Positions 30,857 to 35,373 of a stretch of 35,373 nt of DNA are shown one piece after another. How positions within the stretch are numbered: the first letter of the stretch is position 1; each line of letters begins with the position of its first letter. The position numbers were made by a program, and so were the translations under genes. The notes under the pieces were generated by a model that was given only the letters and a program-made list of their open reading frames with translations, did no database searches and was not told the DNA's origin. The stretch is from a virus: positions 1 to 35,373 of the IMG/VR virus record IMGVR_UViG_3300030107_005827; one strand, given 5' to 3'.

Positions 30857-31912
30857 ATGTTAGGAACGTATTACTACCATGAAATTATTAGGAGAACCAT
30901 TATTGCTTTTGGTACTCTTTTTAATACTATTGATATAAAACATAAGACTCAATCTGGAGGTTCATATTCAACTGTGAGGGTTCCTATTGCTTATGGACCT
31001 ACAGAAAAATTTGTTGCGAGATTAGAACAAAAACCAGATTTAAGGAATAGAGTTGCAATAACTTTACCTAGATTATCTTTTGAGATGGATGGGATATCAT
31101 ATGATTCATCAAGAAAGGTTTCAACAATGCAAACCTTTAAAGCATTTACTACTGATGGATCAAAGTCTGCAAGAAAAGTATTCATGCCAGTTCCATATAA
31201 TTTAAGTTTTAAGTTATATGCAATGACACAATATAATGAGGATTCTCTACAAATAATTGAGCAAATACTTCCTTATTTTCAACCATCATTTAATTTAACT
31301 GTTAATTTAGTTTCATCTATTGGGGAAAAAAGAGATATACCTATGGTTTTGGATAGTGTATCTTTTGATGATAATTATGAAAGTGGTATGGAAGAAAAAA
31401 GAGTAATAATTTATACTTTAGCATTTACAGCTAAAACATTCTTATTTGGACCTGTTGCTGATAGTTCTACTGGACTTATTAAGAAAGTTCAAGTTGATTA
31501 TAATACTGAAACTACAAATAGAACTGCTTCATCAAGACAACTTAGATATATTGCTGAACCAAGAGCAATCAAAGATTATAATGATGATGGTGTTACCACT
31601 CTTGAAGAGGAAATTAATAAGACAGTTAAGAGTTTCTTAGTTAGTAGCACTGATAATTTAACTGTTGATACCTATATTGCTATTGGTGATGAATTAATGT
31701 ATATTAAAGCAATTAATGGTAATAAGATTACAGTTAGAAGAGGTGAAGACAATACTGTTATAGATACACATAATAGTGGAACATCTATAGATGCAGTAAA
31801 TGCTGCTGATGATGCCTTAATTGATCTTGGAGATGATTTTGGATTTAGTGAACAACGTTTTGATTTTAGTGATGGAAAAATTTATAGTCCAACAAAAGGA
31901 GTTGATGTATGA
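30857..31912 (+). CDS. 15: Tail sheath stabiliser and completion protein gp15
   Basis: The 351-residue protein begins MLGTYYYHEIIRRTIIAFGT, followed by LFNTIDI and RVPIAYGPTEKF, the conserved start of gp15, the hexamer that caps the tail and binds the neck (T4 gp15 is 272 aa). DSVSFDDNYESGMEEKRVII and YTLAFTAKTFLFGP near 166-198 are also family landmarks. The C-terminal extension (about 255-313) is an RG...HxxG unit with TYIAIGDELMYIKAINGNKI, VRRGEDN and HNSGTSI, related to units in the gp7-like and DUF4815 proteins. The stop overlaps the gp16 start (ATGA). The 28-bp gap upstream shows no clear late promoter. Confidence 0.92.
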   Translation: MLGTYYYHEIIRRTIIAFGTLFNTIDIKHKTQSGGSYSTVRVPIAYGPTEKFVARLEQKPDLRNRVAITLPRLSFEMDGISYDSSRKVSTMQTFKAFTTDGSKSARKVFMPVPYNLSFKLYAMTQYNEDSLQIIEQILPYFQPSFNLTVNLVSSIGEKRDIPMVLDSVSFDDNYESGMEEKRVIIYTLAFTAKTFLFGPVADSSTGLIKKVQVDYNTETTNRTASSRQLRYIAEPRAIKDYNDDGVTTLEEEINKTVKSFLVSSTDNLTVDTYIAIGDELMYIKAINGNKITVRRGEDNTVIDTHNSGTSIDAVNAADDALIDLGDDFGFSEQRFDFSDGKIYSPTKGVDV

Positions 31913-32331
31913 GTAAATTTGATGCTATAGATGAATCTTTAGATATTAATAATTCTGTTGAAGTTATTCCAGAGTCAAAGATTCCAGTAAATAAAGAGGA
32001 AAAAAATGACACAGATCGTGATTATGAATATACACGAGGAAATCTTTATTCTTTGATTGAGAAAGGTCAAGAAGCACTTGACCGTATTATGGAAGTTGCT
32101 GAAGATGGTCAACAACCAAGAGCATTTGAAGTTGTCAGTCAATTGATTAAGAATGTTGCCGATACAACTGACAAATTAATGGATTTACAACAGAAGAAAA
32201 AAGACTTAACAAAAGAAGATAAAAAGTCACCAACTACTGTTAATAATGCACTATTTGTTGGTTCTACATCAGATTTATCAAAACTCCTTAAACAAGGAGT
32301 GATAAATAATAATGGAAATAGTGATGACTAA
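31909..32331 (+). CDS. 16: Small terminase subunit gp16
   Basis: The 140-residue protein is short and largely helical. A disordered acidic start leads to the conserved segment DYEYTRGNLYSLIEKGQEAL, then IMEVAEDGQQPRAFEVVSQL and DTTDKLMDLQQKKKDL, which matches T4-like gp16. The central part forms the helical oligomerisation core; it recognises concatemeric DNA and stimulates gp17. The C-terminal tail (NNALFVGSTSDLSKLLKQG) is also shared with T4-like relatives. The start overlaps gp15 by ATGA, and the end overlaps the next gene by 20 bases. Confidence 0.92.
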   Translation: MSKFDAIDESLDINNSVEVIPESKIPVNKEEKNDTDRDYEYTRGNLYSLIEKGQEALDRIMEVAEDGQQPRAFEVVSQLIKNVADTTDKLMDLQQKKKDLTKEDKKSPTTVNNALFVGSTSDLSKLLKQGVINNNGNSDD

Positions 32332-32683
32332 TTTTATGTTAAATGATTTAGGGGTTGACCCATATGAGTGGTTTGACAATCCTTTAGATAAAATGCCCAT
32401 TGCAACTGATGAATCAATTCAATATGGTAATAGGTATGCTCCTCCCGATAAATTAGCGGAGTTAGAATTGGAGGTTAAAGTTATGAAAGAATCAGAAAAA
32501 AATCCAAGACCAGAAGAAGAGGTTGCTGATGATTGGTTTGTGGAAACTCCTGAGATAAAGGAAGAAACTCCACATCATATAGCATATGATATTGCTACTT
32601 CAAAGTATAATCCATTTGCTGTTGGTGGTTCAGAAAGCATTCATGATTTTGGTGGTGGTTCAGAAATAGTAGGTAACAAATGA
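32312..32683 (+). CDS. Acidic hypothetical protein between terminase genes, 123 aa
   Basis: The first ATG (32312) has AAGGAG at 32294-32299, twelve bases upstream inside gp16; in-frame ATGs at 32324 and 32336 are alternatives. The product is acidic and probably mostly disordered: NDLGVDPYEWFDNPLDKMPI, a Glu-rich helix (LAELELEVKVMKESE), then a Gly-rich end (NPFAVGGSESIHDFGGGSE). No domain is recognised. It lies between gp16 and the basic 296-aa gene, overlapping both (20 bp and ATGA), so it is translated with the packaging genes. Its opposite charge to the next protein may mean the two interact, which is only a guess. Confidence 0.75.
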   Translation: MEIVMTNFMLNDLGVDPYEWFDNPLDKMPIATDESIQYGNRYAPPDKLAELELEVKVMKESEKNPRPEEEVADDWFVETPEIKEETPHHIAYDIATSKYNPFAVGGSESIHDFGGGSEIVGNK

Positions 32684-33570
32684 AAGATTTTTCTAAATTT
32701 AGAAAACTTGCATCTGATGCAATGACTAAAGTTGCAGGTAAGAAAAAGGAAGAAAAAAAACCTGAAAAGGCAATGGATGCTGGTGCGAGAGCTAAAAGAT
32801 TATTGGCAAGAAAAGTTCATAAGGCAACTGTATCAGATTTTGTTCCTGATGATATACAGGATGAATATAAGATTGATGAGAGTAGTTTAAGTCGTATCAA
32901 ATCTAAGTCTGATAAAGGAGGGATGGCAATCATCTCTGGGAGTCGTGGTGACAAATCAAAGAAAGAAAATAAGGCAAGAGCAAAGCAGTTAGATAAAGAT
33001 ATCAAGGGTAAGGGTTTACCTGGTGCTACTAAAGTGCAAGGTAGATGGGATGAGAAAGATGATAAGACTGGTAAAGTAACTAAGGTTAAAGAGCGTAGTC
33101 ATGTGGTCACTTCTGGTAAAAAGGGTAAGAGAAAGTTTAAGAAAGCAATTAAAGCATTAGGTAAAAAGTATGGACAAGATGCAGTTCTTACTCAGACGAA
33201 GAAAACTGGCACTGTTAGTGCAACGAGAAAGGGTGGACTCGGCAAATCTGCAGGTAAAAATGTTAAAAGATTTACCGCAGGAACGATGAAACCTGGTAGA
33301 ACTGGTGAGAATGATACTAAGATCAAGAAGAAGACATTTACTTATGAGTCATATCTTCGTGTTCAGGAAAGGGGAAGAACTTATTTTATAGTTTTAAATT
33401 GGAAAGGAAGAACTTTGAATACTCAAATGTTTTTTGCTAAATTCTCAAGACCAACTAAGGAAGAAATTACTAATGAAGTAAGAAAATTATATCCCAATGC
33501 TATAGTTTTGTATTATAATCCCGTTCAAAATGATCCAACTAAACCAATAATATTCGCAGGAAAACAATAG
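32680..33570 (+). CDS. Basic multi-domain protein between terminase genes, 296 aa
   Basis: Three parts are visible. Residues 1-80 are a Lys-rich helical start (LASDAMTKVAGKKKEEKKPE). Residues about 81-171 (MAIISGSRGDKSKKENKARA, GLPGATKVQGRWDE, ERSHVVTS, LGKKYGQDAVL) have the order of landmarks of the DUF3293 family: R..EN..R, G..G..G.W.E and GQ.AV. Residues about 172-220 are a Lys/Gly-rich linker. Residues 221-296 form a separate small alpha/beta domain (YESYLRVQERGRTYFIVLNW, then FFAKFSRPTKEEITNEVRKL, YPNAIVLYYNP). Function is unknown. The ATGA overlap with the previous gene and the position just before gp17 suggest a packaging- or head-related role. The DUF3293 resemblance is tentative. Confidence 0.75.
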   Translation: MKDFSKFRKLASDAMTKVAGKKKEEKKPEKAMDAGARAKRLLARKVHKATVSDFVPDDIQDEYKIDESSLSRIKSKSDKGGMAIISGSRGDKSKKENKARAKQLDKDIKGKGLPGATKVQGRWDEKDDKTGKVTKVKERSHVVTSGKKGKRKFKKAIKALGKKYGQDAVLTQTKKTGTVSATRKGGLGKSAGKNVKRFTAGTMKPGRTGENDTKIKKKTFTYESYLRVQERGRTYFIVLNWKGRTLNTQMFFAKFSRPTKEEITNEVRKLYPNAIVLYYNPVQNDPTKPIIFAGKQ

Positions 33571-33579
33571 GAGTTAGTT

Positions 33580-35232
33580 ATGTCTTCTGATGATGTATAT
33601 CTTGGTAATCCGAATTTAAAAAAAGCAAATACTCAAATTGAGTTTACTGCTGATCAGATTTCTGAATTTATTAAATGTAAAAAGAATCCTGTATACTTTG
33701 CAAAAAAGTATGTCCAGATTGTTAATCTGGATGAGGGTCTTGTACCGTTTCAACCATATAAATTTCAAGAGAAGTTAATAAAAAGATTCCATAAAGAAAG
33801 ATTCAATATATGTAAGATGCCACGACAGACTGGTAAGTCTACAACTGTAGTTGCATATCTATTACATTATGCTGTTTTTAATGACAGTGTAAATATTGGT
33901 ATTCTTGCAAATAAGGCTGCAACTGCAAGGGAATTGTTAGGTAGATTGCAAACTGCCTATGAAAATTTACCAAGATGGATGCAACAAGGAATTGTTGCAT
34001 GGAATAAAGGTTCATTGGAGTTAGAAAATGGTAGTAAAATCTTGGCTGCGTCTACTTCTGCTAGTGCTGTTAGGGGTATGTCTTTCAATATCCTATTCTT
34101 GGATGAATTTGCTTTTGTTCCCAATCACATCGCTGACTCTTTCTTTGCTAGTGTTTACCCTACTATTACTTCTGGTAAAAGTACAAAAGTAATTATAGTT
34201 TCAACCCCACATGGTATGAATCACTTCTACCGAATGTGGCATGATGCGGAGAAAGGTAAAAATGAGTATGTCCCAACTGACGTTCATTGGTCGGAAGTTC
34301 CTGGTAGAAATGCCAAATGGAAAAAACAAACTATAGCAAACACATCAGAACAACAATTTAAAATTGAGTTTGAGTGTGAGTTCTTAGGATCTATTGATAC
34401 GTTAATTTCTGCAAGTAAGTTAAAGACATTAGTATATGATAATCCATTAACACAAAGTGCTGGATTGGATGTCTATTATCCTGTTCAAGATAAACATGAC
34501 TATCTAATTACTGTTGATGTTGCACGAGGAGTAGGAGAGGATTATTCAGCATTTGTAGTGGTAGATATTACTGAGTTTCCCCATAAGGTAGTAGCAAAGT
34601 ATAGGAATAATGAAATCAAACCAATGATATTCCCAAATATCATATATGAAGTAGCACGAAATTATAACAATGCTTTCATACTTTGTGAGGTAAATGATGT
34701 AGGAGATCAGGTTGCTGCTATTCTAAACTTTGATTTGGAGTATACAAACTTATTGATGTGTTCTATGAGAGGTAGAGCAGGTCAGATTGTAGGTCAAGGA
34801 TTTTCTGGTAAGAAGACTCAGTTAGGAGTCAAGATGTCTAAGACAGTTAAAAAGGTAGGAGCACTGAACCTCAAAGCTATGATCGAGGAGGATAAACTTT
34901 ACTTCAATGATTATGAAATTATTTCAGAATTAACTACCTTTATATCCAAGAGTAACTCATTTGAGGCAGAGGATGGATGTAATGATGACCTTGCCATGTG
35001 CTTGGTAATTTATGCGTGGTTGGTTGCTCAAGACTACTTTAAAGAACTCACGGATCAAGATGTAAGAAAGAGATTATATGACGAACAAAAGAATCAAATA
35101 GAACAGGACATGGCACCATTTGGTTTTATGTCAGATGGGTTAACTGAGGATACATCCTTTGTAGACCCAGAAGGCCAAAGGTGGTATGCAGATGAATATG
35201 GAGATAGATCCTACATGTGGGACTACATGTAA
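33580..35232 (+). CDS. 17: Large terminase subunit gp17 (ATPase-nuclease)
   Basis: The 550-residue protein is the DNA packaging motor. The ATPase half has Walker A PRQTGKST at residues 81-88 (T4 SRQLGKTT), Walker B ILFLDE at 171-176 and the coupling motif VSTP at 207-210. The RNase H-like nuclease half has its acidic triad at Asp313 (TVDVARG), Glu370 (LCEVND) and Asp470 (GCNDDLAM), equivalent to T4 D401, E458 and D542. T4 gp17 is 610 aa, so this is a normal compact cyanomyovirus length. AGGAG (33569-33573) six bases before the ATG fixes the start. The gene is followed by a late promoter and gp18. All catalytic residues are present. Confidence 0.97.
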   Translation: MSSDDVYLGNPNLKKANTQIEFTADQISEFIKCKKNPVYFAKKYVQIVNLDEGLVPFQPYKFQEKLIKRFHKERFNICKMPRQTGKSTTVVAYLLHYAVFNDSVNIGILANKAATARELLGRLQTAYENLPRWMQQGIVAWNKGSLELENGSKILAASTSASAVRGMSFNILFLDEFAFVPNHIADSFFASVYPTITSGKSTKVIIVSTPHGMNHFYRMWHDAEKGKNEYVPTDVHWSEVPGRNAKWKKQTIANTSEQQFKIEFECEFLGSIDTLISASKLKTLVYDNPLTQSAGLDVYYPVQDKHDYLITVDVARGVGEDYSAFVVVDITEFPHKVVAKYRNNEIKPMIFPNIIYEVARNYNNAFILCEVNDVGDQVAAILNFDLEYTNLLMCSMRGRAGQIVGQGFSGKKTQLGVKMSKTVKKVGALNLKAMIEEDKLYFNDYEIISELTTFISKSNSFEAEDGCNDDLAMCLVIYAWLVAQDYFKELTDQDVRKRLYDEQKNQIEQDMAPFGFMSDGLTEDTSFVDPEGQRWYADEYGDRSYMWDYM

Positions 35233-35256
35233 AAATGCATGTAAGAGTAACCAATT

Positions 35257-35264
35257 TATAAATA
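35257..35264 (+). promoter_or_regulatory. Late promoter octamer before gp18
   Basis: TATAAATA at 35257-35264 lies in the 71-bp gap between gp17 and gp18, 39 bp before the gp18 start. The sheath protein is made in large amounts, so its own strong late promoter makes sense. Confidence 0.72.
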
Positions 35265-35303
35265 ATTTTAGTAAAAATGAATTTCTGATCGAGGAAAAAA
35301 GAC

Positions 35304-35373
35304 ATGTCACTTAACTTAGTATCACCTGGCGTAAAGGTAAGGGAAGTTGACTTAACTATTGGTAGAGTAGATG
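35304..35373 (+). CDS. 18: Tail sheath protein gp18 (5' end only)
   Basis: Only 23 codons are inside the window: MSLNLVSPGVKVREVDLTIG and then RVD. The SPGVKVREVD motif at residues 7-16 is the conserved N-terminus of contractile tail sheath proteins of the T4-like type, where the N-terminal arm links neighbouring sheath subunits. GAGG at 35291-35294 is the ribosome-binding site, and a late promoter lies upstream. Its place right after gp17 agrees with T4 order. Confidence 0.9.
   Translation, partial: MSLNLVSPGVKVREVDLTIGRVD

Noticed and set aside
35224-35243. TACATG/CATGTA inverted repeat at the end of gp17
   Set aside because: It is a six-bp A+T-rich stem overlapping the stop codon with no T-tract, so not convincing as a terminator.

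Overview
This window is a piece of a T4-like (straboviral/kyanoviral type) marine myovirus genome, most probably a cyanophage, with a Pelagibacter myovirus as the main alternative. The base composition is strongly A+T-rich. All genes I support lie on the + strand and are tightly packed with ATGA/TAATG stop-start overlaps. The order gp25 - gp6 - gp7-like - gp8 - fibre/DUF4815 block - gp13 - gp14 - gp15 - gp16 - gp17 - gp18 follows the T4 late structural cluster. The host assignment is an inference: no photosynthesis or other host-type metabolic gene is present. It rests on the resemblance to cyanomyovirus proteins and on a cluster of TTTTCCACA 9-mers, the form I remember for cyanobacterial DnaA boxes.

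Layout. Positions 1-277 hold two tiny overlapping ORFs. Positions 278-1065 are a 788-bp stretch without a credible gene. It contains a perfect sigma70-type promoter (TTGACA-17-TATAAT), a dyad of DnaA-box-like sequences, degenerate 70-bp direct repeats and several inverted repeats; it is the most unusual non-coding part of the window. Positions 1066-2374 carry four small to medium genes: a 50-aa ORF, a GT-A-type glycosyltransferase behind its own sigma70-like promoter, a small highly basic protein and a 49-aa ORF. From 2437 to 16897 are the baseplate wedge genes gp25, gp6 and a giant 4038-residue protein whose N-terminus keeps the gp7 core. gp8 follows (16941-18524), then a 2451-residue DUF4815-type protein occupying the place of T4 gp9-gp12, and a block of small tail/fibre genes (25894-28299). 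The neck and tail-completion genes gp13, gp14 and gp15 come next, then terminase gp16 and gp17 with two extra genes between them, and finally the first 23 codons of the tail sheath gene gp18.

How it works together. gp25, gp6, the gp7-like protein and gp8 should build the baseplate wedge. The DUF4815 protein and the 450-aa fibre protein would supply peripheral baseplate and host-contact parts. gp13/gp14 close the neck, gp15 caps the tail, gp16/gp17 package DNA, and gp18 forms the sheath. T4-type late promoter octamers (TATAAATA or AATAAATA) sit 29-51 bp upstream of gp25, gp8, the 113-aa tail gene and gp18, cutting the late region into transcription blocks.

The most striking coding feature is modular growth. 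The same short beta-type repeat modules (a GGxGYxxPP module, an RG...HxxG module and an HxFxxGE module) recur in otherwise unrelated proteins: gp7-like, gp8, DUF4815 protein, gp14 and gp15. They are placed at insertion points within recognisable T4 cores, and some are nested inside one another. The gp7-like protein also carries an inserted carbohydrate-binding-like jelly roll and a YHYH domain. I found no tRNA, CRISPR array, insertion sequence or convincing intrinsic terminator.
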